DNA of 64,000 nucleotides from Paramecium octaurelia (Eukaryota > Ciliophora > Oligohymenophorea > Peniculida > Parameciidae): positions 126,758 to 190,757 of the forward strand of contig CAJJDP010000146.1 of NCBI GenBank assembly GCA_905182995.1, in the 5' to 3' direction. The translations under genes were made by a program, and so were the position numbers. Under the pieces are notes generated by a model that did not search any database, was not told where the DNA came from, and worked only from the letters and a program-made list of their open reading frames with translations. Numbering within the stretch: position 1 is the stretch's first letter; each line of letters starts with the position of its first letter. This document shows positions 1 through 12,000 of this stretch, piece by piece.

Positions 1-261
1 GTTCAGATTACTCTGAAAGTATTGCATTATATATTAATCATAGCCTACATCTGTGATAAATGTGGTAATATGTTAGCCACTTATCAATATGTCCAATTAT
101 TGTCCTTAGAGAATATCCAGTCTGTGTAGAGTTCTCATCCTTATTGTGTGAGATGCAAATAAGCTAAATGTTCTAAGGTAGCCATACCATTTGTACTCCG
201 ATATCTTGTAAATGAATTGGCAGCCATGAATGTTAAATTAGAATTTTCTGTTGCTAGATGA
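1..261 (+). CDS. RNA polymerase I second-largest subunit (RPA2/RPA135), C-terminal end, partial
   Basis: The gene enters from the left edge in frame 1 and ends at TGA 259-261. Read with TAA/TAG = Gln, it has the C-terminal zinc-binding region typical of second-largest polymerase subunits: a YICDKCGNML block, then a YCVRCK pair. The closing segment VPFVL/IPFVLRYLVNELAAMNVKL-type is characteristic of RNA polymerase I subunit 2 (the Pol II and Pol III subunits end differently). The subunit forms part of the catalytic core that transcribes rRNA genes in the nucleolus. About 86 residues are visible; the rest lies outside the window. No intron is seen in this piece. The family call rests on the zinc pairs and the terminal ELAAMN signature. 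Confidence 0.85.
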
Positions 262-672
262 ATTGTACATTATATATATTTTATCAATATTATGATTGAT
301 GAACTATTTAAAATAATTCTCTCATTTTTTGTTTATTGTGAATAGTGACTAGTGAATAGTTAATTCTAATCTATATCATATTAATAAATATATAAATGTT
401 TTATCTTATACTACTTCATTTATTCAGATATTTATATATACTTTCTTCATCTCTTGAAAAACTCAGTCCTTTGTAACTATAGCATCCTTCCCTTCTAGTT
501 GATTGCCTTTAAAAACTTGAACAAAGATTATTTTATTGTCTTAATTTAGATTGTTATTTATAATATCATCATAATTATCTAGCTTACTAAGTAAGTTATC
601 TAGTTTCAGATGTAGATTATATTCTAGCGATTTCACAAGAATGAATCAAAGATTATTATATATAATTAATTA
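262..672. other. Intergenic, AT-rich
   Basis: About 400 bp between two same-strand genes. It is A/T-rich with no open frame carrying a conserved pattern. It should hold the polymerase gene's 3' end and the promoter of the next gene, but no specific element is recognisable. Confidence 0.5.
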
Positions 673-2612
673 ATGGATTATAACAACAAGAAAGAAGTGC
701 ACTTAAATTCAACAGGATTAGAATAGTTTCCTATAATTGTACACGCAAGATATTTGAACCTAAGCAACAACAACATAAAGATGATTCCTACTAAAATAGT
801 TGAATTATAATAATTGGAGATATTGATATTGAATCACAATTACATAAGTGCTTTTCCCAAGGTTTAGATGCCAAGATTGCACACTTTGGACATTGCAAAT
901 AATCAATTAATATCCACTGACTTTTCTTCTTTGAATTTGGTGACTTTGGATGTTCAACAGAACCCATTTGAAATATACTAGCATCAGTCTTCAATTCAAT
1001 AATTAAACTTAAGTTGGTTTTTATTGATTGAGATGGATAGTAAGCAATTTAACTTGCAGAAAAGTACAATCGGGTAATTGTTGAGAAATCATAGGGAATT
1101 CAACTTCAATCATTTTGTGAATGTATTTTCATCATTTACAAATACAGTGTTGATCAAGGCAATTCAATATGATGAAAGAAGCGTGATACCTTCTATTTGC
1201 GCATATCATCCGGAATATTTGATGAGAATGTACCATCCTCAACCAGTGATATTGGCAGGAAAGTTAAACATTAAGTATGTAGTTTAATGAACCTATAGAA
1301 TCTTCAAGATTTTATTGGACCACATTGATCCATGTTCGAAACTAGTTAGATTCGTGTTTTTGTGGGCATGTAGCAAACTGGAAGTCGAGATAGTTGAATA
1401 TATGATAGAGAAACAAATATTTGGAGTGTGGGAAGAGAAAATGTTGGTGATTAGTCAGAATGTGGGAACACCAATGAAAGGTGTGAATGGAGATACACCG
1501 TTGCACTTTGTATTGAGAAAACATTGTAGAAATCAGAGTGAATATGACAGTTAATCAAAACTGATTCACATATTGATGAGATACCAAAATCCTAACCAAA
1601 AAAATAGTCAGAAAGTAGCCCCTATCCATGAGGTTTTGCAGGTGCCATCAATTCGAGTAAGATCAAGTATTTTAAACAGAGTTTCTAATCATGCAGTGAG
1701 GAGTACTTTGATTACAACAAGAAAATGGGAAAACAAAAGGATTCCCTAATGCACCAAGCAGCATCTCTAGGATACGTCTAGGCATTGCAATACTTAAGTG
1801 GTAAGGTCGATATCTTTAGTGTGAACAGACAAAACAAGACTCCCAAACAGAAGTGTTCACCATCTGTCCTTATTCTTAAATACGCTAGGAAACTAGAATT
1901 ACAGGATCTAATAGCCAATCTCGTCCTGGTTCAATAGCATTTGTCAGTTTCGGTAAGGAACTTCCATGCAGATTTCCATATCCAAATCAATGGAGAAGAT
2001 GACCTTTATTAGTTATTCTTCAAAGACATGATACTATCAGACAAACTCATTATAGTAATTCTTCTCAACATGTTGCAATTCAAATAACTGTACAATTTGA
2101 AGTTCACTTCCTAAAGAGTTATCAAACCTATTTAATATATCAATAATTGTCAACATAATTTCAAACCAGATATCAAGTAATTTAAATCTCTTCTTTCAGA
2201 TTAATTAGCAGCCAATAAGAGGACTATGCAAAATCCAATCAAATAACAAGAAGTTATAATCAAAAATTCAATAAAGTCAGCTAGCATTTGTTTAGATCAA
2301 ATTGAGGATACAAGTGACGAATTATATGACACAATGGTCATTTATTAGATGATAGGCATAAATGGAGATCTATCTAATAGAACAGTTCTTTTGGATTATG
2401 AAGATTTTTAGTAAAAATAATTTAGAAAGACTTGTTTTCATTAGAAGATCAATAAAAACTATTTTACTGGACGTCAATAGAGTCCATTGCCAGTTAGATA
2501 CAACTATGATAATTATATCACTTATAGAAAGATAAAATCTAATAACTATGCTAAAGATGTCAGGGAATACAGTCATAGTGCCAATTAGATTGAAAGAAAG
2601 AGAATTCTATGA
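673..2612 (+). CDS. Leucine-rich-repeat / ankyrin-repeat protein
   Basis: Predicted 630 aa after removing two introns: 1275-1298 (24 nt, GTATGT...TAG) and 1657-1679 (23 nt, GTAAGA...CAG). Both restore one continuous Gln-rich frame ending at TGA 2610-2612. Residues ~30-110 are leucine-rich repeats (units such as LEILILNHNYISAFP and LHTLDIANNQL). The middle contains ankyrin-like helices (GDTPLHFVLRKH; DSLMHQAASLGYVQALQYL). The C-terminal third is Lys/Gln-rich with no recognised domain. LRR and ankyrin repeats are protein-binding scaffolds; no enzyme motif is seen, so a specific role cannot be assigned. The ATG at 673 is the first one in this frame; the ATG at 641 is out of frame. Confidence 0.75.
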
Positions 2613-2673
2613 TGATATTCACTAATTTTTATTATATTTATCAATTGTTAATTCATAACTATATTACTATTGA

Positions 2674-3096
2674 ATTGCTCTGTTATGTAACCCAGGCTCT
2701 ATTCCTGAATACATTTATTTCATCTCTCTTTTTGCAACACTGTACACATTTATTGTTATAAAGATCATAACTGCTGGCAATAGATTATCTATCAATGTCT
2801 ACAAGAGTTCATTCTCATTTGATCTCAAACTCAGACATAAACCAATAACATAACTTAAATATCCCAATTTAAATAGTATTGTATGAGATCTGGTTTATTT
2901 ACTAAAGTATCTTGTAAAAGTCAATAAAGAACACGGGAACATTAATTACAATAAATTAGTACTTGAACATGTTAACTTTGGATTCTCTAGAAAAAAGGTG
3001 TTAGGAAAATATAATTTTGGGAATTCGATCTAGAATTAATACTAAATAACGAATGACATCCCAAAAATAAAACAATATACTGATAGTAATTGTTGA
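2674..3096 (+). CDS. Unassigned hydrophobic ORF, start unresolved
   Basis: An open frame between TGA 2671-2673 and TGA 3094-3096 encodes a membrane-type helix (YIYFISLFATLYTFIVIKII) followed by a basic region. One in-frame TGA at 2884-2886 falls inside a possible 27-nt intron 2881-2907 (GTATGAG...AAAG) whose removal keeps the frame. There is no ATG in this frame, so either an upstream exon is missing, or this is a fragment or the tail of the preceding gene. It ends 14 bp from the stop of the convergent gene. Not recognised. Confidence 0.3.
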
Positions 3097-3109
3097 AGAT
3101 TATAAAACT

Positions 3110-4174
3110 TCATGAACTAATTTAAATGAATAATTGTAATACTCTAATTAATTAAAATAGCAAGCAAACAGAACTGAAATTTCTCAACACCCAATTGTCT
3201 GTCATTATTAAAAAGAAAGTGAACACAAATTGTAGCATATAAGTAAATAAATTCACCAATTTTACTCGTCCATATAGAGGTAATTTTATATAAGGAGATA
3301 TAGATGATGATACGATGAAAATCAATAGATCTGTCATAGCTATTTAAACACAAATAAAATATATCCCATAAATTGGTATCTCTAATAAAGACAGTTGTCC
3401 TAATAAATTTAACGCTGTTAGGTATCCAATCACAAAAAATAAATACAATGCTATTTTCAACTTGAAATTAGTCTCTTTCCCCTTTGCTGCTATTATTTAT
3501 GCAGAACCAGTTGTTGTTTGAAAATCCCCTATCTTCATCACTTGTTCTGGCTATGAATATTAAGGAGAGTAAATTTGTCGTGCTTTGTAGAATGAATCGC
3601 TTGATTCCAATTCATCAATTGGTTGTTCTGCTTATTCTTGCTTCAATTTGAATCTCTTCTATCCATAAATTGCACCTATATACGTTAATATGCAAGCCAT
3701 CACTCCAAGTATCAAATCAGGGTAATCGTGATAATAGAGACTCTCTTCACAAATCTTTATATATCTAAAATTTAGGATTGTCTTTCCATAACGTACGTGC
3801 AATTCAACATAAGCCCAATCCTAATAGCATTCATAAAATATTTTGTATTCTGATATTGAACTTCCTTCAATTGTAATTTCTTATTACTCAACTTAGTTTG
3901 TAACATTTATTAATTGCATATCTCGAGGTTTAAGTGATATAGGTATGATGCTCAAGTTTAAGGCATTAGAATGCAAATTTTAAATATAAAATATTCTGCT
4001 ATCCTATTTATAATCCTCTTCAAACAACTCCGATGGATGACATTAATACTATTCTTGCACACTAAATTAGTGATTCTACACTTAATTTTCATATAGTGAA
4101 ATATTTTTCCCTCCAATTGTGGTTAATATATTAAATTGTGCTTAGCAATAATAAATGAAGTATAAAACCAACAT
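3110..4174 (-). CDS. Signal-peptide multi-pass membrane protein, unknown function
   Basis: Uninterrupted 354-aa frame from ATG (complement of 4172-4174) to TGA (complement of 3110-3112). It starts with a short hydrophobic signal (MLVLYFIYYCQAQ). A luminal/extracellular segment of about 180 residues follows, with several Cys and Trp-Ala-Tyr and GKTILNFRYIKI beta-like stretches. Then come a first membrane helix (LILGVMACILTYIGAIYG), a charged Gln-rich loop of ~75 residues and three more helices in the last 110 residues (FFVIGYLTALNLL; YFICVQIAMTDLLIFIV; TYMLQFVFTFFLIM). The plan suggests a type I multi-span surface or endomembrane protein. No family was recognised. Confidence 0.6.
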
Positions 4175-4535
4175 TTATTTTAAATTCAATTAATGGTTTA
4201 TTTTTTTGTTCCTATTTTTGACAATGCTAAATTGATATACAACAAATTATATATGTTGACATTTTAGAAAAGAAAATAGTATTCTTTATATTGTATGTAT
4301 AGTCTCAAACTACAATGAATTAGAATCAGATCAAAATACAATCCCTTAACTGTTTATTGAGATAAAAAAAATAATATTCTTCTCTTAAAAATCAAATTTA
4401 TATTCTGCCACTTCACTATTAATTAGAAACAATTAATCTGATTTCTTACTACTTTCTACTATTTTAAATCGAATTTATAAGAATTCTTTTAGTTAATTAT
4501 CAATGGATTATTTTTAAGTAGGATGTTAAATTTTA
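4175..4535. other. AT-rich intergenic region
   Basis: About 360 bp of low-complexity AT-rich DNA upstream of the minus-strand membrane-protein gene. Nothing recognisable is seen. Confidence 0.45.
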
Positions 4536-4754
4536 ATGGAGAATTTGGAATATTATTTTATCCTCGCATTCATATATAATCAGAAAAATTAATAGTCATT
4601 CATAGGAGGCTACTTCATTAATGATCTGGATAGGCCTAAAAACAACTTATTTCTATTAACATTGGATTGTCAAATAAATACTAAAGTTCCTACTTTATCA
4701 TACTTCTCCTCAACCAAGCCTCAATATGATTTCGTTTATATTTTCTACAACTGA
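4536..4754 (+). CDS. Short ORF (72 aa), possible small gene or exon
   Basis: ATG 4536 to TGA 4752-4754 with no internal TGA. The predicted peptide begins MENLEYYFILAFIYNQKN and continues with GGYFINDLDRPKNNLFLL. Its composition looks coding (balanced Asp/Asn/Lys, Gln from TAA/TAG). No homology was recognised and no intron is needed. It could be a first exon of something longer or a fortuitous ORF. Confidence 0.3.
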
Positions 4755-5042
4755 CGTTAAACCTTAATTGAGATGGTTTAATTAAATTTCTGTTTTTAAT
4801 TAATTATTTATTGATGAAGCCACTGATTGAAATTCTAGATTCTATTAAGGCTAAATTATATAATCGATTGGTTCTTAAAATTCTCGTTGAAAAATACATT
4901 TTAGCATTAAGTATAAAATTAAAATTGTTAGAAAATAATCACAATTGTACCTAAGACAATTAATTATAAAATAAAATTAAATAGTTACTAAATCAATAGA
5001 AAGAAACATAAAATAATTAAATAAAGTCAAATAATTAAAACA
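4755..5042. other. AT-rich intergenic region
   Basis: Nearly 290 bp of homopolymer-rich AT sequence without a credible ORF, located downstream of the convergent minus-strand gene. Nothing recognised. Confidence 0.4.
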
Positions 5043-5693
5043 TCAGTTAGAATTTCGATTGAGTCTAGATTCAAGACTTTCTAACGTAGTTAATTCAAAT
5101 GTTATAGTATGTGAATGGCAAATGAAATCATCATTTTATGCTTTTTACCTAAGGTATTCCTAATAGTTGTCTATAATGGTTTTCAAATATATTAAATGTT
5201 AGTCTTCCTATAGAAGATTAATTTAGTTAAAAGGGCTAGAACTGAGTATTTATAAAAGGAGCTTTAATAAATTTAACAAAAATGAATCCACAATTTTCTC
5301 ATAATCTAACATCATTTTCAGTTTCTTTATTATTAATTCTAAAGAAAGCCTTCCCACTTCGTCATTCGTTAGAGATGCATCATAAATAGGAGATAAAATA
5401 TTGCAAATCTACTCACTCATTTAAATGGGAACATTCACTATATTATATATTGTAACATTTCTATAAACACTTTGAAAGATTATTGGGCTATTCTCACCTG
5501 ATGATTTATTTTGTTTAATGATTTCATTATCCATTTATTCTAATCCAAGATTATACTCACCTGTTTCAATACATTCGTAAAATTCATCATACCACCCATT
5601 TTTTTGCAAATTATCTTAACTTTTTTTAGGTATAACTATGTTTGTTTATTAATTTGGAGAAGGTATTACGTGCTCCTTGCTTTTTGATAACAT
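5043..5693 (-). CDS. Hypothetical protein, 216 aa
   Basis: Intron-free frame from ATG (complement 5691-5693) to TGA (complement 5043-5045). The sequence is polar, with an N-terminal Ser/Lys/Gln stretch, a GWYDEFYECIETGEYNLG segment near residue 45, and predicted helices in the second half (LSLELIIKKLKMMLDYEK; FLLNLLKLLLQILSSSP). There are no signal peptide, membrane span or catalytic motif. The uninterrupted frame and coding-like composition support a real gene. Function is not recognised. Confidence 0.55.
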
Positions 5694-5892
5694 TAATTTT
5701 AATAATGCATTAGAGAGGATTAAGATGGATTTAAATCTTGGATTTACTATATTTTAACCCCGTTGCCCCTAAAATGTTTATAAGATATGAAAACATGTTT
5801 TTTTTAGATCATTTTACACACACTTTTGTTTTTAATCCTCCTAATTATAATTTTTATTTAGACAAACTTTAGACTAGCAAAAATACCACTTC

Positions 5893-7036
5893 ATGGAAGA
5901 AAGTCTTCACCCAGGAGGTAGGAAGATTTTGATATCATAGTTTTCATCGACTGAAATGCAAGTGATGGATCTCTTTGAATTAAATGATCATTTCTATAAT
6001 GATGATCCAGATGTTCCTTTCTGGGAATTTCAACTCAAAGGTAACTCAAAGCTAAAGTAACCAAGGCTCCCTCTTTTGGTTCAGATCCAAATCAAAAAAG
6101 CGTATTTATCAAGAATGTACCTTTACCTCTTTCTCGTGCAGATTTTGTGAAATCCCTTTCTTAAATGGCTGGCTATGTGAGTCTCACTTTATCAGAGCCC
6201 AATAAATTGCAGAATTATACAAGGATTGGTTGGGCCAGCTTTGATGGAGAAGAATATTGCAATCACTGTGTGAATTAAGAGAGCATCACCATTAAAGGAC
6301 ATGTATTATAGTTTTAAAAACAAAAAGAGAAGAAGTAGAATGCCATTTCTGATGTTCAATTAGGAAGTTTATTAGAGTCTTTAAATCAGTTGAGTATAAT
6401 AAATTATTGAAATCCTTGCAATAATAAAGAGAACTCATCAAAGTTTGGATGAGGAAAAAGGAATAAGTGGTAGTCCCCTAATTGATGGACCATTAAAAGA
6501 CAGAGATAACCCAACATTCAATAGGCAATTAATTGGATATTCAAACCTTATATCTAAGAAGAACTATTGTTATTGGAATGGAGCTGAATTCTCAGACTAT
6601 AGATTACTTGTGTCTAAAGTAGGCTATGTAAGTGAAATCATTATTACAATTAGCATTTCTTCACATTAGACTAAAAAAAGAATTGTAATTTAGAGTGGCA
6701 GGATATCTCTTCATCATGAGAAATAGTATTGGGAATATTAGCAATCTTTAAGATAATAAGTCATTGATCAATCGATGGCTGCCAATCACAGAATTGAGAG
6801 AATCCGAAAATCCACCATCTAGAGACAGATCTTCGCCAAAGAAGCCATAGTTGAAGCTTAATTATAAGAAAATAAGTAATTGTACTCTTTTCATTTTAGA
6901 GTCTAATTGCATCAATTTTGCTCCCAGAGTCCAATAAAGGCACTACAAGGGTCTTGATTCAATTGCTCAAGATAAAACACAACCTGCTATCATGTTTTAA
7001 ATACGCGAAACAAAAGTTAATTATAATGATATATGA
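5893..7036 (+). CDS. Ars2/SERRATE-like RNA-processing protein, frame disrupted
   Basis: The recognisable part is an RRM-like domain close to Ars2/SERRATE: VFIKNVPLPLSRADF, then SLTLSEPNKLQNYTRIGWASFD. Ars2 couples the nuclear cap-binding complex to RNA processing and export. The N-terminal exon contains an acidic DDPDVPFWEF motif. Three breaks need explaining: (1) ~6026-6069, where a 44-nt GTAACT...CAG removal joins the frames; (2) a 36-nt candidate intron 6394-6429 ending AAAG; (3) near 6625, where the frame moves by +1 and no GT...AG intron of suitable length is visible. The tail ends at TGA 7034-7036. It may contain a sequencing indel or be decaying. Start at 5893 is provisional. Confidence 0.55.
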
Positions 7037-7437
7037 ATTAAACAAATTATTTAAAAGCTATTCAAATCACAGAAGAAATCGAGTCTAATTAAACCTAAGC
7101 AATTCAACATTATGAACAGGGCATGATTTAGTTGATGTATAGAAAGTTTGATTCCAGCCAAGATATTACTAATCCATCAGCATTTCGAATTTAAAAAGCA
7201 TAATTTGGAGTCCAACAAAATCAAGACGGATAGTTTTCAGTTGTTAAGTTTTCTTCGGATTCTTCCTTTTTAATTGATAATCCTGATGATCAAGATGATA
7301 TGGAAGATGAATAAGAATAAGAGCGAAATTCTGAATATCTTTATACTCCCAAAGAATTCGAACCAGATTAAGAATTTATGAATTGTCTAAAGAGATACTT
7401 GTAGGTAGGTACCATATTGAATAAAATCAAAAAATGA
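7033..7437 (+). CDS. Small acidic protein with MIT-like helices, or C-terminal exon of the upstream gene
   Basis: ATG 7033 to TGA 7435-7437, 134 aa, no introns. The N-terminal 45 residues (AIQITEEIESNQTQAIQHY, then EQGMIQLMYRKF) have the spacing of the first two helices of MIT (microtubule-interacting and trafficking) domains. The middle is acidic (DDQDDMEDEQEQE). The start overlaps the stop of the Ars2-like frame by 4 bp, which is unusual for a eukaryote. It may therefore be the final exon of that gene, reached by an intron that could not be defined. The MIT assignment is a weak pattern match. Confidence 0.4.
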
Positions 7438-7514
7438 TATGTTAACATTTTCTTAAGTATGGATATGTATTGTTTATATTAAAATATTGTAATTATTCAT
7501 TATTGTCTAAATTA

Positions 7515-7800
7515 ATGGCTGACAAGTTTCTAATATTGCCATATTCAGAGTAAATAAAAGAGAAAATAATAGGAATAGAAATAAATTCAGGACTTGCTAA
7601 TCATGAAAGATAATTTAAAGCTAAAGCCATAGTTGCAATTTGTAATGAAATACAACAAATGATTTTTGAATTAGGTAAAAAGATAATTCGAATCACCACA
7701 CCAGTATTTGAAATAAAAAAGAAACTAGGCTTTTGAACCAATAAAACCCATATAATTTGAAACAAAAGGATTTGCTGCATTACGAATTAGTTATAGATGA
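7515..7800 (+). CDS. Small hypothetical protein, 86 aa, one intron
   Basis: ATG 7515 to TGA 7798-7800 with a 25-nt intron at 7704-7728 (GTATTT...CTAG). Splicing gives a continuous frame beginning MADKFLILPYSEQIKEKI and ending with FETKGFAALRISYR. Without splicing the frame stops at 7734. The helical middle (AKAIVAICNEIQQMIFELG) and clean reading support a real small gene. Function is not recognised. Confidence 0.5.
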
Positions 7801-7847
7801 TAATGATTAAGATTTTTGTTTATGATTGAAAGGATGGCATAAAATGA

Positions 7848-8543
7848 GATTCAAACAAAGGACTAATATCAGAGAATTGGATTAAATACTATTTTCATAT
7901 ATATTCTGCATTATTAAAGAAGCCTTTGGATTTTTAACAAAGATATTTCATTTTTAATATAAAGAAATATAAATCCGAAGCTAATAATTATATGACTATC
8001 CATAAATTTTTATGTGAAATCAGATTATGCAATTATAACATAAAGAGAGAACTTGGACTACAAATAAATAGTTTCTTGAGAAAATAGAATGAGATGATTA
8101 ATATTTAATTACGATTATTATTAATTTATAATAATATTAAAAAAAGTACTAACCTGAACTTGATATTTAAAATATATATAGAATGCTATTAAAAGCTTAA
8201 TTTATTTTCTTAGTGGAGAATATCATCAAAATATGAATTAAAAATAGGTGTAAGAGTCTCACAAAAAAGTAGAAGTACACTTTAATAGTTCTACCTTCAT
8301 TCCTACTATAAACTACAAAGAATTCTGTTGATTATTTATGGACGACGAGTACAACATGACTAAGTTCATGTACAAAAATTTGGAATAAATATTAACGTCT
8401 AACTTGGGCAAATAAATGTACCTTTGCTGATAGCATATTTCTTAACTTATTTCAATAAGTTCCATTTTTTCCTTTAAATGTTTAATAAAAAAAGTTAAGG
8501 GAGAAACAATCGGATGACAAATCAAGAAATACATCTGAATTGA
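7848..8543 (+). CDS. Unassigned ORF, possibly part of a decayed gene
   Basis: A long frame (232 codons) lies between TGA 7845-7847 and TGA 8541-8543. It reads like protein: ENWIKYYFHIYSALLKKPLD near the start, then LCEIRLCNYNIKRELGLQ and a hydrophobic IPLL-type INVPLLIAYFLTYFNKFHFF. No ATG occurs near the beginning. The same frame stays open beyond 8543 to ~9110 with only one more TGA (~8668), so the original gene may have been longer. No family was identified. Confidence 0.35.
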
Positions 8544-9033
8544 TTATCGCAAGAAAAAGAAATCTTCATATATAGATTAAAAATTCTAGATAAAAATCAA
8601 TTTTTTAAAGGACAGAGATCTACTTTTACAGGATTTTAAAGATAAGCATTAGGATTGGATACCTTTAGGTGATAACGTTAATTATTCATATTTCATACAA
8701 ATATTGGAAGGAATCAAAAGTTGCTTATAGCTTTTAAGAACCCTTTGTAAAGAACTTTTAAGTACTTTTTTAAAGAAGGAATGAGATTAGAATTGGAATT
8801 TCTAAGATATAAGTAATATGTCTCCTTTTAAATCCCTATAAAAAGCTAGAGGAATTTGATTCATTACCATACATCTACGGAGAGAAAATGCAATAAACAA
8901 TCAGATCACTATAAATAATAAAACTCCACAATTAAATCTCTTTTAGTTATGAATTTGTGTCTATTATCTCTATTTTAAATCTATGTTAAGTAATTTCCAT
9001 TGTTATATTAAAGAGAAGCTGAATCAGACAGGC
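8544..9033 (+). pseudogene. Possible continuation of the 7848-8543 reading frame, interrupted by TGA
   Basis: Coding-like composition continues in the same frame (e.g. EKEIFIYRLKILDKNQFFKG, then RTFKYFFKEGMRLELEFLRY), broken by TGA at 8541 and about 8668. No GT...AG intron that removes these stops is evident. Either the gene is decaying or the introns were missed. The piece runs into the start of the next large gene. Confidence 0.25.
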
Positions 9034-12000
9034 ATGATTTGTAATATTTGTAATTGGGTATTTTTCTTGTCTGTTTAAGATCACTTGTTGGACACTCACA
9101 AGATTGATAAAATTTTAGAAAGAACAGGTGGTAATGGTTAAAAATAGAGTGATTAAGCATAAACTTTGGGTTCAAAAGTCAATAAAAATAAATAATGGTT
9201 TGATGATATTAAAGGTAATTTTCTTTTCTATTCATAATTATTATAAAAATTAAGAATTATTTATTTTTAACTAATGATATTAACTAAAATTCTCACGCTC
9301 ATTATATACAAATACTAATACTTCATAGCAAATATAGCTAACATAGATAGTTAACATTAATCTTAGGAAGAATAAATTCTCAAATATGTAGTTTATCCTA
9401 TATACCTTATAAATGTATCACTTTTAATGCAAACTATTTGTTTAATCCAAATACCAATAATTGATCAAATTATAAATAATGTATTATTCCAATCCTCACC
9501 ATATGTAGTATTAAGCATTCATTTCATAATTTTGTTTATTATAATAGCATTTATTTTGACTGAAAACATGAATTAAAATTGTATTACATTATTAAGACTC
9601 ATACTTAAAAACTATGATAAAATATGCTTGATCCCATTTTAAATAATAACCCTAAATTTTATGAGCAATTAGATTGAATAGACAATAATATAGGTGATAA
9701 ATACGATTATTATATATTTGTTTAATTTAAATTAGAACTACTATTTTTAACCAATAAACTTTCTTCCAAATAATGCTAATAGAGTATTTACTAAATTTCA
9801 GATAATAAAACCATTAGTAATCCAATAGATCTTAATTTATCAATAGTATTTTCACATGAATTTATATCTTCAATACTTCTTATTATTTCACTGGCTCTGC
9901 ACTTTTATTGAAATGATGATGGAAGTATTGCAATATCATAATGGATTTATAATTTATGAATGTAACATACACTCCTTTTCAATTGCTCTAACTTCAATTG
10001 GGATTTATTAATCATATTAACCTCAAAATAAGACATTACTCTACTCATTTCTCTTCATTTTTAGTGTAATAGATTTAATATTTAATAATAGTTTACTCTC
10101 AATATTGCAATAATAATTCAAAATAGAATTGTATCCATCATGAAGTCTTAGGCCAACACATTAACTTTTTGTTAACTTTATCATTTCACATATGTATAGC
10201 ATATGCATGATCCTTAAGAGCTTTTGCAATTTAAAATCTACTAATAAATCCATAGCCAAAATTGCAATGAATTAAAATGCTCATGTAAGAAGAATAAGAA
10301 AATTATGTCAGATTCTGATTTATAAAAGGTAGTTTCAATTTGTTTTAGAAATTTAATTGCAAATTTAAAAAATGAAATGCTTATTATGTGTTACATCTCA
10401 TATTTACATGAAGTTACTCATAATCTAATTCAAGCCTATCAACTGATTCTAGCTCATAAGTTAACCATCTAAAATTATTATTATTAAATTATACTTTTAA
10501 TGTTAGAAACCACAATATAGAAATAAATAAATAAGTCACTCTCTCAATTACATAATAAGAACAATTTTATTGAAGAACTAAAACTGTTAAAATACGAGGG
10601 CATTATTATTTAATCAGAATTACAGAAAGTAGTAGAATAGAAAATTCTGCTTAATGTTGGTCTCAAAGAAGGTAGGATAATTAGTTTTTAATAGTTATAC
10701 TCTAAATTGTTGTGTCTTAGATAAATGACAGCCAATGTAATCAAATTAAGTAAAAATATGAAAATTTACTAAAATAATAAGACAAATAACATTTTTTCAT
10801 TAAGAATCAGTTTACTTCTATCATATTTAACTTAAAACTTAAGAGAACAATATGAGATCTATTGTAAAATTGACGAGCTAATTCAAAGTGAAATTTACTA
10901 AGAAGATGATTTCTTTACAAACATCTCTTTTTCATCTAATAATGGAATCTATTTGACTGCAGCTTTCAAAGAAGATGGCTAGGTGACACAAATGCTCACT
11001 TCTAGATAGAAAAAGTTTTTAGAATTGGATGAAAATTTTGAACTTACTCATATTTCTTAGCTTCTTCATCCATCATTTAGGTCTAGTCACGTGAAATTAA
11101 TGAATTCATATTTGAGCAGAGGTAAATCCAAATTCATTGGAAAGTAAATAGATACTACTCTAAGTCTACCTAATAAAAACTTGATGTAAATTAAATTAAT
11201 TTTGTAGCCATATTTTCCAAGTTAAAAATTGAATTATTTTTAATTAATAGCATTTATTTGTAAAAATGAAATAGGAAACCATGCTATAATTCATCTAGAT
11301 TTATCATTCAATATTATGTCTGCTAATAAAACCTTTCAAAGATTTCTTGATTAATATCAACTTACTATTAATAAAATTAACATCTTTAAGATGATTCCAA
11401 CCCTAAGAGAGAGCTTGATTAAATTTCATTCTCAATCAAATGAGAGTAAATCAATTTATGTTTAAAATTAAATCATTTAGGTTAGCAACTGTTATTCAAA
11501 TAATACAAAAAGTGCATATTATAATATCTAAAAGTCACTGAATTAGAATCAGTAATCAAAATTAATAAATAGTTTAACTTCTTAAACTGAATAGTCAACT
11601 CTAAATGATGATACTAAATAAATTGATTATGAGATATCGATGTGTGTTATTCACTATGAATTTGAAGAGGAAAAGGAATATTATATTTATTATAAACTAA
11701 TCATAGATTTGGCTTAGATACATTAAGATCATAAATTAGATCAAACACATTTTGTGGATTAAGATAATAAGAAAGAACGAAGAGAACATATGTAATAGTA
11801 TTAATCAATTTTATTTTTAGAATAAGTAAATCTAAATCCCAAGGAAAACATGACCTATTAAGATCTCTACATTCATAAACTAGCACGACAAGTGCAATAA
11901 AATAAGGTGACCAACTTTTATAGTAAATTTCATCATCATCATTACCTTCATGTATAATTAATTTCTTACTGGTATCTTCATTAAATGTGATACTTTCTAT

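Noticed and set aside
2900..3000. LSm2-like protein (NTGTLITINQYLN)
   Set aside because: Only one short stretch fits and the rest of the Sm fold is missing in that frame; the alternative frame is more protein-like.
8330..8480. P5-type ATPase N-terminus
   Set aside because: A stretch resembling QKFGINIKV/INVPLLIAYFL recalled P5 ATPases, but no phosphorylation (DKTG) or other P-type motif follows.
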